DNA of 64,000 bases from an uncultured Draconibacterium sp. (GCF_963675585.1 NZ_OY776413.1:62001-126000), one strand, 5' to 3'; shown: positions 45,133 to 55,795, counted from the first letter of the stretch. Translations and numbers: made by a program. The notes: a model not told the origin generated them from the letters alone.

Positions 45133-45172
45133 AAAAGGGTTCGCAACCAAATTAAGTTGTGAGCCCTTTTTT
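45133..45172 (+). terminator. Terminator of tRNA-Met
   Basis: AAAAGGGTTCGCAAC/GTTGTGAGCCCTTTT stem with two G-U pairs, an 8-nt loop and a T-run. Confidence 0.8.
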
Positions 45173-45209
45173 ATTTGCACAAAATTCCCATAAAATACCT
45201 CGTCTTATA

Positions 45210-45719
45210 GGCTCACCCGTAAAATCCGGTGGATTTGAATATTTATATATCAAAAGTACATGGGCACACTAAAAGTCAATTTGACCTTTAGTCGATTTTA
45301 AAATTGCTGCCGCAGGCCTTCAACCTGATTCAATCGGGACGAAGCAGAAAAATCCAGGCTACTTTTGATCCTTGCCTTCCGTTATCATAAAGACCAAAAG
45401 AGGCCGATCCTCTGATCTGGGGAGGCAAACCAAAGACCTTATTCGAAGCTTCGGCCTCGTTCGGTGAGCCGGAAAACAAGTGGTGTCGGCGTTAAAAAAT
45501 TACCGCTGTTTGAGGAGGTACGACGAGTTTCAGGAATTTTAGCCGGCATCGCGTAGCTTTTCCGAGTGAAGCGGGCGCAGCCTTGGGTTTTCTGTCTACT
45601 CTTTGGGCCAAACCAAAGAGTAGAATCGGCCTGATAAGGCAAAGGCGCATTATAATATCTATTGTTGCAGGATTATACAAACTTCGAAAAATTACTCCAC
45701 CTGAAATTTCATGTGATCC
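45210..45719 (-). mobile_element. MITE-like element, copy 3 (510 bp, divergent, inverted)
   Basis: The left end (GGCTCACCCGTAAAATCCGG) matches the reverse complement of the right end of copies 1 and 2; the right end, read inward, resembles their left end (GGATCAC...AGGTGGA). A perfect 8-bp duplication GTCTTATA flanks it (45202-45209 and 45720-45727). The interior shares short blocks with copies 1 and 2 (ATTCGAAGCT; TTTGG-CAAACCAAAG palindrome) but is otherwise different and 112 bp shorter. It has no coding frame of interest. It sits 38 bp past the tRNA-Met terminator. Confidence 0.82.
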
Positions 45720-45877
45720 GTCTTATATCAATCGATAAGGCATATTCAAATTCAATATTGTTTTAAATACATGTAAAACAATAATATTAGATTCCTAAGA
45801 TCCGGATATCTGACCGCTATACTGCTTCACTGTTAAATGCAGTACTACAAAAATCAAATCTATGACAACTGTCAGTA

Positions 45878-48562
45878 TCACCTAAGTTCAATCACATAAC
45901 TTCCTGCCTGCAACTTGTAAATACCGTTTTCATTCACTGTAAGATTTACCTTTTTACCGCTGGCAGCCTCACTGGCCTTTTGAATGCTGTAACCAGAAGG
46001 CACGTAAAAATCGGCAACAGAATTGGCAGGAAGTGTAACCGAATAAAGAATCGCTTTGCCTTTGTGTTGCCACGCCGAAATTATTTCGCCATAAGGAGAT
46101 TTATGTGACACTTTAATGTTTTCTAACGACGATATAAAGTTAGGTTTAAGAATCACATTTTTAAATCCGGGATGGTTCTCATCCGGATAGATTCCACCCA
46201 ATCCTCTGTAAAACCATCCTCCCACTGCACCAAACATCATATGGTTATCGGAAATATCTCTTGGTGCTTCCAGGTCCCAGTTCTCGAGCAGCGTAGTTGC
46301 TCCGTTTACAATCCACCAGCCCCACGAAGGGTATTTATCCTGAACAGCCACTTTATAAGCAGTTTCTGCATGTCCGTTTTCACTCAAGGCAAATAAAAGT
46401 GCCTTTGCTCCGTGTACACCAACATCTAAATGGAAACCGTTTTCTTCTACCTTTTTTGCCAAATTATCGGCAACTAGTTTTCGCATATCTGCCGGTACCA
46501 CATTCCACATCAGTGGCATACTCTGTTCGGTCTGTGTCCCATTGGCATAAGTACCGGTTTCCTCGTTCAGGTATTTTTCATTAACAGATTGCTTTATTTT
46601 TTGCGCCAGCGTTGAATACCGGGTGTGGTCATCCTGTTTGCCAAATAATTTAGCAGCATCAGCAAGAATCTGCGTATCTACATAATAGTAAATGGAAGAC
46701 ATCAATTCTTTGGTTGACTGCGATTTAACTGGCACCCAGTCGCCACGCCCCCACGAGGTTAAACCGTCCGGGCTTCGCGAATCGATGTAGTTCACATAAC
46801 GTTTAATGTTGTCGTAACAGTCGGCAAGTAATTTACTGTCGCCATAATACATGTAAATATTCCATGGAATAATGGCAATTGTACTGGTCCAGTCTACCCC
46901 GTTATCGGTTCCATAGCCCCAGCCACCTGTAGGAATAATATCCGGAAGCACTCCGTTTGGTTGTTGTTCATCACGATGATCGGCCAGCCATTTTTCATAA
47001 ATGGTAATTCCATCATAATTGTAAAGTCCCGTTTCAATGGCAAAATGAGCATCTCCGGTCCAGCCGTTTTTTTCGCGTTGCGGACAGTCGGTTGGGTAGC
47101 CAATAAAATTGGATAAATAAGAATTGTTTGTAGCCCACCATAACTTATTGATCAACGGATTTGATGCTTCAATACTGCCGGCTTGCGGCACATCGCTGTG
47201 CATAAAATATCCCTTCAGATTGTCTTTTTTCAAATCGATTGGATGGCTGCAGGTAACTTCAACATAACGAAATCCCTTGTAGTTAAACTTTGGCATAAAC
47301 TGCTCCTCTCCTTTTCCACTAAGGATAAAAATATCAGTTTGAAAAGGATCAGTTACTTTATCTCCTCTGTAATACACATCGATGTTCGAAGCATCAGCTC
47401 TACCATCGACAGACAATCTTTCAGTATGTTTTAATTTAATAATTGTGCCTTCTTTACCTCGTACACTGATTTGACTAACACCCGCAATATTTCTTCCCAG
47501 ATCGTACAAATAGGTTGTATCATTTATTTTTGTCATTTGTTGAGGAACAATCTCTTCCACATTTCGGATGGGATGCAACAATTGAGAAACAATATTCTGA
47601 GAAGGAGTTGGCCGGTATTTAACTCCCTGCCATTTGCTATCGTCAAATCCGGGAGTATTCCATCCTTGCTTTTCTTTTCGTGCATCGAAATGTTCTGCCG
47701 TATAAATGCTGTTAAAAACAACACCTCCGGTCGAAGTTTTCCAGTCGCGCTCTGAAACAATGGTTTCCACAGTTCCATCCTCATAGGTAATTCGAAGGTC
47801 GAGGCAAAATGCCGGCCGGTTTCGCCAGGGTGCATTATGAAAATCCCAAACACCCATTGATTGGTGATTGTACCAGCCATTGCCGAGCAGAACTCCAATG
47901 GCATTTCTACCACTTTTTAGCTGAGCAGTAACATCAAATGTTACATACAGATTACGACGATCGAAACGGGTGTACATCGGATCGAGCCTGTGGTTACCAA
48001 CTTTTTCGCCATTTAGATACAACTCAAACAAACCTGCAGCAACCATATAAGCACGCGCCGACTTGATTTTCTTTTCTGTTTCAAACTCCTTTCTGAAATA
48101 GGGCGCAGCTTTTTCGTTTATATCCTTGTAATCGCTAATCCAACTCCCTTTCCAGTTGTGCTTACCCATCATTCCTGTTTCAAACGAAGCGACGGCAGAA
48201 CTTTCCTTTTCATTCTTTTGGTTCCAGACCGAAACCAACCAGAAATATTTGGTAAAAGGCTTTAGATCTTTCCCTGCGAATTGAGTAAGAATGGCATCGG
48301 AATTTCTTTTTCCCGAATCCCAAACATCGCCTGTACCTTGTGCAACTTTTGCCGAATCGGTTGAAACCAGAATTTGATAAGCCTGCTGGCTCGCCCCGGA
48401 TTCCGGATCTGATAACATCCATGTGAAACGAGGATTTGGCGAATCAACACCTAAGGGATTTTCCAGATACTCGCAACGCAAATTTTCAACCCGGGTACTA
48501 TTTTGCCCCAACAAATAAAAAGACAGAAATGAAAGAAGTAAAGTGGTTAATATAATTCTCAT
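45878..48562 (-). CDS. Secreted alpha-L-rhamnosidase (GH78)
   Basis: 894 aa. Signal peptide MRIILTTLLLSFLSFYLLGQ. Domain order follows GH78: N-terminal beta-domains (LRCEYLENPLGVDSPNPRFTW, QAYQILVSTDS), the second N-terminal domain with MGVWDFHNAPW, the (alpha/alpha)6 catalytic domain with PTDCPQREKNGWTGDAHFA (acidic catalytic residues in that region) and GHAETAYKVA, then a C-terminal beta domain. It releases terminal alpha-L-rhamnose from polysaccharides or glycosides in the periplasm or outside. No SusC/D pair in the window. Confidence 0.93.
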   Translation of the reverse strand: MRIILTTLLLSFLSFYLLGQNSTRVENLRCEYLENPLGVDSPNPRFTWMLSDPESGASQQAYQILVSTDSAKVAQGTGDVWDSGKRNSDAILTQFAGKDLKPFTKYFWLVSVWNQKNEKESSAVASFETGMMGKHNWKGSWISDYKDINEKAAPYFRKEFETEKKIKSARAYMVAAGLFELYLNGEKVGNHRLDPMYTRFDRRNLYVTFDVTAQLKSGRNAIGVLLGNGWYNHQSMGVWDFHNAPWRNRPAFCLDLRITYEDGTVETIVSERDWKTSTGGVVFNSIYTAEHFDARKEKQGWNTPGFDDSKWQGVKYRPTPSQNIVSQLLHPIRNVEEIVPQQMTKINDTTYLYDLGRNIAGVSQISVRGKEGTIIKLKHTERLSVDGRADASNIDVYYRGDKVTDPFQTDIFILSGKGEEQFMPKFNYKGFRYVEVTCSHPIDLKKDNLKGYFMHSDVPQAGSIEASNPLINKLWWATNNSYLSNFIGYPTDCPQREKNGWTGDAHFAIETGLYNYDGITIYEKWLADHRDEQQPNGVLPDIIPTGGWGYGTDNGVDWTSTIAIIPWNIYMYYGDSKLLADCYDNIKRYVNYIDSRSPDGLTSWGRGDWVPVKSQSTKELMSSIYYYVDTQILADAAKLFGKQDDHTRYSTLAQKIKQSVNEKYLNEETGTYANGTQTEQSMPLMWNVVPADMRKLVADNLAKKVEENGFHLDVGVHGAKALLFALSENGHAETAYKVAVQDKYPSWGWWIVNGATTLLENWDLEAPRDISDNHMMFGAVGGWFYRGLGGIYPDENHPGFKNVILKPNFISSLENIKVSHKSPYGEIISAWQHKGKAILYSVTLPANSVADFYVPSGYSIQKASEAASGKKVNLTVNENGIYKLQAGSYVIELR

Positions 48563-48841
48563 AGCGTAAAACTAATTTTTACAAAGAAAAACTATTTTCC
48601 CCCGGCTGCAAAGGATTAGTCTTGCCCTTACGTAAAAAAGAGTTGTATCTTATATCCGGAAAGTCTTAAAACATTTTTGAATAGGCTTGAGTTAGCAAAT
48701 TCGAACTGATCGAAATAAACTCCTGCAACAAAATTGTGGTAATCTTTTCTTTTTTGTTGCAAAACAGTTTTTAGGTTGATTAATAACATAAAATCTCCCC
48801 TTGCTTTTCTGTAAATTTATAGAAAACCAAAATCGTTCGTC

Positions 48842-51124
48842 ATGCCTAAAATTCGTAGAGTTGATGCGCTCAACTACCACAAAAAAAACCGACCGGGTAA
48901 AATCGAAGTAGTTCCAACAAAACCACACAACACTCAGTATGATTTATCGCTGGCTTATACTCCGGGAGTTGCTCAGCCTTGTCTCGAGATCAACAAAAAT
49001 GTGGACAATGTCTACAAGTATACATCAAAAGGAAACCTGGTAGCTGTAGTTTCGAACGGAACTGCGGTATTAGGTTTGGGCGACATTGGCCCCGAAGCAG
49101 GCAAGCCGGTTATGGAAGGAAAAGGTTTGCTGTTTAAAATTTTTGCCGATGTTGATGTGTTCGACATTGAAGTAGATGAAAAAGATCCGAAAAAATTAAT
49201 TGAAGTAGTAAAGGCCATTGCCCCAACTTTTGGAGGAATTAACCTGGAAGATATAAAAGCTCCCGAATGTTTCGAAATTGAAGAAACGCTGAAAAAAGAA
49301 CTGAACATTCCGGTGTTTCACGACGACCAGCACGGTACTGCCATCATTTCTTCTGCCGGGTTGCTGAATGCGCTAGAAATAAACAACAAACTCATTGAAA
49401 ATGTAAAAGTGGTTGTGAGTGGTGCCGGGGCAGCTGCAATCTCATGTATAAAACTCTACATACGTTTGGGTGTTGAACCCGAAAACGTGGTTATGCTCGA
49501 CAGTAAAGGGGTGCTAAACCGCGAACGAACCGACCTTAATCCAATAAAACAACAATTTGTTACCAACCGGAAAATCAATACGCTTGAAGAAGCCATGAAA
49601 GGAGCCGATGTATTTCTTGGACTTTCGGTGGAAGGCGTGGTAACCAAAAAAATGATAAAATCGATGGCCAAAAACCCAATTGTGTTTGCCATGGCCAATC
49701 CAAATCCTGAAATTTCATACGAAGACGCAACCTCGGTCCGGAACGACATAATTATGGCTACCGGACGAAGCGATTACCCCAACCAGATAAACAATGTGCT
49801 GGGATTCCCGTTCATTTTCAGAGGAGCACTGGACGTTCGTGCAACAACCATCAACGAAGAAATGAAGATTGCAGCCGCCAAAGCCCTTGCAAAGCTGGCC
49901 AAAGAATACGTTCCGGAAATGGTTGCCAAAGCGTACAACCTTAAAAATATTGTGTTCGGAAAAGAATACATTATACCGAAACCGCTTGATCCAAGATTGA
50001 TTACCACCGTATCTACCGCGGTTGCCCATGCGGCTATGGAATCGGGTGTTGCCCGCAAACCCATAAAAAGCTGGGCAGCTTATGAGCGTGAATTAACCGG
50101 CAGGCTCGGAATCGACAACAAGCTAATAATGGCCATTCGGAACAAAGCCAAACAAGATCCTAAAAAAATTGTATTTGCCGAGGCCAACAGTTTCCGCATA
50201 CTAAAAGCGGTTCAGTTTGTTGTGCGCGAAGGAATTGCAAAACCTATTTTGTTGGGTAACAAAGAAAAAATAAAGGAGCTAATTAAAGAAAATCAACTGG
50301 AACTGGACAATGTTCCGATTATTGACTTACACCAATCGGTAAGTGATGAAAAGCGGCATCATTACGCAAAAATCCTATACGAAAAACGCAGACGTAAGGG
50401 TATGACCTACAATGAAGCCGTTGAAAACATGTACAACCGTGATTATTTTGGATCGATGATGGTAGAAACCGGCGAGGCAGATGCATTTATTTCCGGCTTC
50501 TCACGAAATTATTCATCCACCATACGGCCAGCATTGCAAGTGGTTGGTGTAAAACAAGATTTTAATCACATTGCAGGAATGTATATTTTAATGACCAAAC
50601 GCGGTTCAATGTTTTTGGCCGATACAACTGTAAACATGAATCCATCGGCACAAACTTTGGCCGACACGACCCTATTAACGGCAGCCGAGGTGAGACGGTT
50701 TAATATTGAGCCCAAAATTGCACTGCTCTCCTACTCCAACTTTGGAGCTTATAAAGGAGAAGGAAGTCCGGTGCGCGTTAAAGAAGCCGTTAAAATTCTC
50801 CACGAAAAATACCCCGACTTAATTGTTGATGGCGAAATGCAGGCCAACTACGCCTTAAATGGTAAATTGCGTTACTCGCGTTACCCCTTTAACAAATTGG
50901 GCGACCAGGATGCCAACACACTTATTTTTCCGAATTTAAGCTCGGGCAACATTACCTATAAAATTTTGCAGGGGCTTGGCACTGCCGAAGCAATTGGCCC
51001 GGTTTTAATGGGGATGAAAAAGCCGATCCATATTTTACAACGCGACAGCACCGTTCGCGAAATTATTAATATGACCGCCATTGCAGTAATCGATGCACAA
51101 GCCAACACTTCGGAGGAGTTGTAA
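48842..51124 (+). CDS. maeB: NADP-dependent malic enzyme with phosphotransacetylase-like domain (MaeB)
   Basis: 760 aa, the length of E. coli MaeB. The malic enzyme half (1-420) has [24 protein letters not shown] with metal ligands, [13 protein letters not shown] for NADP and [11 protein letters not shown]. The C-terminal half (about 430-755) has the phosphotransacetylase fold ([34 protein letters not shown]), which is usually regulatory. It converts malate to pyruvate plus CO2 and NADPH. Monocistronic. Confidence 0.95.
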   Translation: MPKIRRVDALNYHKKNRPGKIEVVPTKPHNTQYDLSLAYTPGVAQPCLEINKNVDNVYKYTSKGNLVAVVSNGTAVLGLGDIGPEAGKPVMEGKGLLFKIFADVDVFDIEVDEKDPKKLIEVVKAIAPTFGGINLEDIKAPECFEIEETLKKELNIPVFHDDQHGTAIISSAGLLNALEINNKLIENVKVVVSGAGAAAISCIKLYIRLGVEPENVVMLDSKGVLNRERTDLNPIKQQFVTNRKINTLEEAMKGADVFLGLSVEGVVTKKMIKSMAKNPIVFAMANPNPEISYEDATSVRNDIIMATGRSDYPNQINNVLGFPFIFRGALDVRATTINEEMKIAAAKALAKLAKEYVPEMVAKAYNLKNIVFGKEYIIPKPLDPRLITTVSTAVAHAAMESGVARKPIKSWAAYERELTGRLGIDNKLIMAIRNKAKQDPKKIVFAEANSFRILKAVQFVVREGIAKPILLGNKEKIKELIKENQLELDNVPIIDLHQSVSDEKRHHYAKILYEKRRRKGMTYNEAVENMYNRDYFGSMMVETGEADAFISGFSRNYSSTIRPALQVVGVKQDFNHIAGMYILMTKRGSMFLADTTVNMNPSAQTLADTTLLTAAEVRRFNIEPKIALLSYSNFGAYKGEGSPVRVKEAVKILHEKYPDLIVDGEMQANYALNGKLRYSRYPFNKLGDQDANTLIFPNLSSGNITYKILQGLGTAEAIGPVLMGMKKPIHILQRDSTVREIINMTAIAVIDAQANTSEEL

Positions 51125-51128
51125 CAAC

Positions 51129-51163
51129 AAAGCCATCTCTGTTTACCGGCAGAGATGGCTTTT
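51129..51163. terminator. Terminator between convergent maeB and hybrid kinase
   Basis: AAGCCATCTCTG/CAGAGATGGCTT with an 8-nt loop and T-run, 5 bp after the maeB stop. Confidence 0.8.
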
Positions 51164-51216
51164 AAAAAAGGTTGTATGAAATTAGAAATATACCTTCATT
51201 TACTGGAAGCCTTTCG

Positions 51217-54200
51217 TTACAGGTGCTTATCGATCAATTCTAATAATTTTGGTTTGCTTACAGGTTTTGCAATGTAATCATTGCACCCTGCTTCAAGCGC
51301 TTTATCACTATCGCCTTCAAGAGCATAGGCGGTTTGTGCAACAATAACCACATCCTTGTCGAATTTTCGTATTTTCTTTGATGCTTTATAACCATTCATC
51401 AATGGCAATTTAATGTCCATTAAAATAAGACTAACATCTTTGGTATTCTTCATATGCTCAACGGCTTCCTTTCCATTCACTGCCCTGTCAACTCTGCTGG
51501 CTACTCCTCTAAGAATTACATCCAGATATTTAAAGCTGATATCGTCATCTTCTGCAATTAAAATATTCAATTGTTTTTTGGATTTGTTATTCACACCCGA
51601 ATCACTAGGTTCAATTTCAGGTGTATTTTTGGGCTTAATCCACGGAATTTTAAAACAAAAGGCAGAGCCTTTCCCAAATTCTGATTCAACAGAGATAGTA
51701 CCACCTAACATTTCGGCATAGGCTTTTGCAATGGTAAGCCCAAGTCCCGATCCTTCAAATGCTCTTCTATCTTCAATGTCGGCCTGCTCGAAACGATTAA
51801 AGATTGAATCAATCCGATTTGGCGGAATTCCAATTCCCGTATCAACAATTTTAAATTCAAAATTTGAATCCTCAATTTTACAAAACAGCTTAATTGATCC
51901 TTTGTCGGTGTATTTAATGGCATTTTTAATAAGATTTGTAAAGATGGAATTCAGCTTTACTTTATCTGAAATGACAAAAGAATTTTTTGCAGGTAATTTT
52001 TCAGCAAATCTTAATTCTATTCCTTTCGATTCGGCTTCTCTGGCAAAGAAATTAACCAGCGATTCCAGTTCATCGTTTACATCAAAAGGTGTTTTTGTGA
52101 CTTCAACCAGCTTGGCATCAATCTTAGAAATATCGATAATGGCATTTACTGTATCCAACATCCTATTTCCACTTCTTTCGATAATGTCAACAAAACGTTG
52201 CTGGTCTCTCCCATCAAGCCCGGGTTCTTTTAACAAACTGGTAAAACCTAAAATACCATTCATTGGAGTACGGATCTCGTGACTCATATTAGCCAGAAAT
52301 GCAGATTTTAAGCGGTCGCTTTCTTCTGCCTTTTCTTTGGCTTTAATTAATTCTTCTTCGTATTTCTTAATCTTAGTGATATCTACATTAAATCCATACC
52401 AGGTTATACTTCCATCTGCCAGTTTCTCCGGATTTGAACGGGAATAAATCCATTGGATATCTCTTCCCGGTATTTTCACACGAAACTCGCAGGTAAAATA
52501 AGCAAGATGTTTTGCCGAGTTCTCAATGTCTTCAATTACTCTTTGCGCATCATCGGGGTGTATTACACGGGCTATTGGTTCAAAACTATCAACAACATCT
52601 TCCGGCGAACATCCAAAAATATTCTTAATTCCTTCAGATGCAATGGGAACAACATAACTTCCATCAGGGCGTCGAGTAAACTGAAAAATCAGATCGGGAA
52701 CATTTGCCGAAAGTTTTCTAAACTCGATGTCTTTTAAACGAATTTTCTCTTCGGCAAGTTTTCGCATTGTAATATCCTGGGTAAAACCAATCGCAAATAT
52801 CGGTTCTCCTTTTTTATTGTACGATACATCTGCTTTTTCCCTAACCCATTTCACCTGCCCATTAACCAGTAATCTGTGTTCTATATCGTAATTGTTGGTC
52901 ATCATTTTCGAATTCCATTCCTTCGCAACAAACTCTTTATCGTCAGGGTGAATGCAATTCATAAAAGTTTCAAAAGTCAGAGGAGTTCCGGGTACTACAC
53001 CAAATATTTTATAGTTTTCTTCAGTCCATAGAAGTACGCCGGAAACAATATCGAGTTCCCATGTTCCTATTTTTCCCAACTCCTGGGCCTTTTTTAAAAA
53101 GAACTCGTTATCCGATAATTTTTTCTGAATTCTTTTGCTTTCAGAAATATCTTGTGCTGCCCCCCACAAACCAATTATTTCATTCTTATCATTAAAAACG
53201 GCTTCTCCCCGCACCCACATCCAACCGTTCGTTTTATCAATCCGAACGGTTTCCAATTCCAGTTCGTAGGGTACTCCGGTTTCACTGGTTTTGGCAAGCG
53301 ATGATGATAAAAGATTCCAACTTTCGGGGGTGAATAATTTCATGTGCTCGGTATAAGGCGGAACAGGCTTATCGGGGTCAAAGCCATACATTTTATACAA
53401 CTCTTCGGTCCAGGTAACTTCATTTGTTTTTGTATTTAAATACCAGCTTCCAATGTGTGTAATTTCCTGTGCTCTGTTAAGGTCTCTTTCATTTCGTTCG
53501 GCTCGTTCCTTTGCTTCCAACAATTGCTTTTCAGCTTTTTGTAATGATGCCCCCAGAATTCGTGAAATAAAAATAATGATAAAACTAACCACTATAATTG
53601 CAATAATTAGTTCAATGGCCGAAACGAGTGCATAATTGTGATATTGCTCAATAAAAGTTGCTTTTAAATAACTATCAAGAATCAAAAAAACAATAACAAT
53701 GGGAAGAAAAGTAGTTGCTATTTTCTTTTGTGGAGTACTTTTTAGGAACAACGAAAAAGGCCAGAAATTAAAACTAATGCTGTGAATTATGGCAATTCCG
53801 ATAAGCGCAAAACAAATGGCCGTTGGCAATGCAACCGGAATAATTGTCCCTCCATACAAAAGAGGTGTTTTATACAGATAGCCGATTATCAGTATCAAAC
53901 TAATCATAACCGACAAAATCAGGATTATTCCTAAAGTGTGTCGTAGCAACTTAATATTTCTTTTTTTATACAGAAGAACAGCCGTGGCCTCCAGAATAAA
54001 CAAGAGTGCGGTTAACGGAGACATACGCCCAATTACAACTTCGCCAAAAGAATCCGGATTTTTGATAAAGATTTTTTCGATATCCCATTTAAAATTAAAA
54101 AGGATATCGACTAAAATAGCAAGTGTGAAAAGTAGTATAATAAAGAGTATTGATACCGAGACCGTTTCAAATGCTTTCCATTTAAAATTGAACAAGTATG

Positions 54201-54387
54201 CTAACAACACTGCCGATAGTAATAAGAATGAGAAGGCCGTGGAGGGTGCAATAGGAATGTAAAGAACTGACAACTTTGCAAGAAACAACTTGCCGGTAAA
54301 CCAGCCCAACAAACCAATTATGGAAATTAAAATGGCAAAAATAACCAGTGATTTTGATACAATATTGTTTACTTTTTGTCCTTCCAT
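51217..54387 (-). CDS. Hybrid sensor histidine kinase with three PAS domains and receiver
   Basis: 1056 aa. About eight N-terminal membrane segments (residues 10-275), a short coiled coil, three PAS/PAC units (about 300-415, 420-540, 550-670; HIGSWYLNTKTNEVTWTEEL and KIGTWELDIVSGVLLWTEEN are the first two), HisKA with His703 in ANMSHEIRTPMNG, HATPase (NLIKNAIKY, DTGIGIP, GSGLGLTI) and a receiver with Asp991 in LILMDIKLPLMNGY. No DNA-binding output. The PAS domains suggest sensing by small ligands or redox. It is paralogous to the 31791-34574 kinase in its last 350 residues. Confidence 0.92.
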   Translation of the reverse strand: MEGQKVNNIVSKSLVIFAILISIIGLLGWFTGKLFLAKLSVLYIPIAPSTAFSFLLLSAVLLAYLFNFKWKAFETVSVSILFIILLFTLAILVDILFNFKWDIEKIFIKNPDSFGEVVIGRMSPLTALLFILEATAVLLYKKRNIKLLRHTLGIILILSVMISLILIIGYLYKTPLLYGGTIIPVALPTAICFALIGIAIIHSISFNFWPFSLFLKSTPQKKIATTFLPIVIVFLILDSYLKATFIEQYHNYALVSAIELIIAIIVVSFIIIFISRILGASLQKAEKQLLEAKERAERNERDLNRAQEITHIGSWYLNTKTNEVTWTEELYKMYGFDPDKPVPPYTEHMKLFTPESWNLLSSSLAKTSETGVPYELELETVRIDKTNGWMWVRGEAVFNDKNEIIGLWGAAQDISESKRIQKKLSDNEFFLKKAQELGKIGTWELDIVSGVLLWTEENYKIFGVVPGTPLTFETFMNCIHPDDKEFVAKEWNSKMMTNNYDIEHRLLVNGQVKWVREKADVSYNKKGEPIFAIGFTQDITMRKLAEEKIRLKDIEFRKLSANVPDLIFQFTRRPDGSYVVPIASEGIKNIFGCSPEDVVDSFEPIARVIHPDDAQRVIEDIENSAKHLAYFTCEFRVKIPGRDIQWIYSRSNPEKLADGSITWYGFNVDITKIKKYEEELIKAKEKAEESDRLKSAFLANMSHEIRTPMNGILGFTSLLKEPGLDGRDQQRFVDIIERSGNRMLDTVNAIIDISKIDAKLVEVTKTPFDVNDELESLVNFFAREAESKGIELRFAEKLPAKNSFVISDKVKLNSIFTNLIKNAIKYTDKGSIKLFCKIEDSNFEFKIVDTGIGIPPNRIDSIFNRFEQADIEDRRAFEGSGLGLTIAKAYAEMLGGTISVESEFGKGSAFCFKIPWIKPKNTPEIEPSDSGVNNKSKKQLNILIAEDDDISFKYLDVILRGVASRVDRAVNGKEAVEHMKNTKDVSLILMDIKLPLMNGYKASKKIRKFDKDVVIVAQTAYALEGDSDKALEAGCNDYIAKPVSKPKLLELIDKHL

Positions 54388-55078
54388 AGGTTAACTTTTA
54401 AATGTTTACTTTTTCTTTTCCCCGGCAAGTAGAAAACCTAACAGCATCAGTTCATTTTGGGAAACTACGCACAACAAGCGTTTCAATACAACTGTACACC
54501 CATTAAATATATATAATTTTTTTAGCTGAAACCCGAAAGTGGCAATTAAAAATGTTTGAAAGCATAAATCCTCTTTTTGAGTGTGTTGCACAAAACAGGA
54601 AAAACATATGATTGATAAAATTACAATTCAATTTTCGAATAATTTTTCCCCGCCATACTGCTTGGTAGAGCAAACGAATACAAAAAAAATCCGCCTACTA
54701 AAAAAGCGTGCAGCCTTACCTTAAGCTTCCCTGCCACAAACAAAAATGGCGAAAGCTTACCATAAGGTTTGTTCACCCAACACAAAATGACATAAGCTTA
54801 CCATAAGCCTGCTTCAAAAAATAAAAAGAGATGAAAGCTTACCATAAGCCTGCTTCACGCATCGGCAGTTTGGCTAAAATTACCATAAGCCTGCTTCACC
54901 AACCGCCGGGTTGATTCGAATTACCCTACGATTTTTATGCATGGTTGCACAACATAAAAACATACTTGGCTCTTTCAAACAAATGATTGTAACTTACTAA
55001 CAATTAACAACCACAAGCACTTACAAAAATCAACAAGTTGCACTGGTTAACCTATTAACAAACAAAAAATTATCAGTT
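54388..55078. other. Long intergenic region carrying a 41-bp-period array
   Basis: 691 bp between the hybrid kinase (minus) and the DUF6261-like gene (plus). The middle holds the tandem array 54712-54934 (separate entry). The 150 bp between the array and the ATG are A/C-rich with no TAnnTTTG. Short frames here look random. Confidence 0.5.
54712..54934 (+). repeat. Six-unit tandem array, exact 41-bp period
   Basis: TTACC begins at 54716, 54757, 54798, 54839, 54880 and 54921, i.e. exactly every 41 bp. The core in the best units (3rd and 4th) is AAGCTTACCATAAGCCTGCT plus TCA, about 23 bp, containing the palindrome GCTTA-CCA-TAAGC; the first and last units are degenerate. The remaining 18 bp per period are not conserved. 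Four helical turns of spacing put all cores on the same DNA face. Confidence 0.85.
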
Positions 55079-55795
55079 ATGATTGAAAAATTAATGACAG
55101 CAAGCCTTGTTACAGAAGTTGACTCGGTAAGTATGCGTTTTATTGGCGCCTACAAAACCACCGGTTTAAACACCGATCCGCATCTGGCAAACATGTTTAC
55201 AACGCTTGAGCCGCTTTCGCTGACTTTAACCTCATCCATCAACCGGATAAAATCGGAGAGTATTCTGGAAGAAAAAGATGCCGACCGCGACATGCAGGTT
55301 CGCTCCTTGTTTTACCTTGTTATGGGATTTATCCATCATCCCGATCCTGCTGTTAAAGCCGCCGCCCAGGTCGTTGAAAAAGTGCTCGATCATTACGGGC
55401 TAAGCATTACAGGCGAGAGTTATTCAACCGAATCGTCGCTGATTAGCTCCATGCTCAACGATTTGTCGAAACAAAAACTACTCGATGCCATTGCGCTTCT
55501 GTCGGGTTGTGCCGAAACTATTGTAGCCCTACAATCTGCACAAAACGAATTCGAAGCTGCCCGTATAATCTGGGAACAGGAAAAAGCCATGGAATCGACA
55601 CAACAAACGGCAACAACAATCAAAAAAGAGATTCTGTCGCTTATCAACGATAAATTAGTGATCTATTTGCGCGCCATGGAAGTGGTTGACGAAGCAGTTT
55701 ACGGAGATTTTGCCCGTACCATTGCCGAAATTATTGCCGAAAATAACGAGGTAGTAAAAAAACGGTACAAAAAAGAAGAACCTGCCGGTTTGTAA
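55079..55795 (+). CDS. DUF6261-like protein
   Basis: 238 aa, soluble, mostly alpha-helical by composition with no signal peptide. The order of features (KDADRDMQVRSLFYLV, HHPDPAVKAAAQVV, LDHYGLSITGESYSTE, EAARIIWEQEKA, then the C-terminal IYLRAMEVVDEAVYGDFART) resembles DUF6261 proteins of Bacteroidota as I remember them. Function unknown. It sits directly downstream of the 41-bp-period array and is closed by a strong hairpin, so it forms its own unit with the array. Confidence 0.7.
   Translation: MIEKLMTASLVTEVDSVSMRFIGAYKTTGLNTDPHLANMFTTLEPLSLTLTSSINRIKSESILEEKDADRDMQVRSLFYLVMGFIHHPDPAVKAAAQVVEKVLDHYGLSITGESYSTESSLISSMLNDLSKQKLLDAIALLSGCAETIVALQSAQNEFEAARIIWEQEKAMESTQQTATTIKKEILSLINDKLVIYLRAMEVVDEAVYGDFARTIAEIIAENNEVVKKRYKKEEPAGL

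Noticed and set aside
45202-45727. Genomic island integrated at tRNA-Met
   Set aside because: No integrase, no direct repeat of the tRNA 3' end, and the flanking 8-bp duplication explains the element on its own.
54712-54934. CRISPR array
   Set aside because: Repeats (about 23 bp) are degenerate, spacers are only 18 bp, the period is 41 bp, and there are no cas genes nearby.
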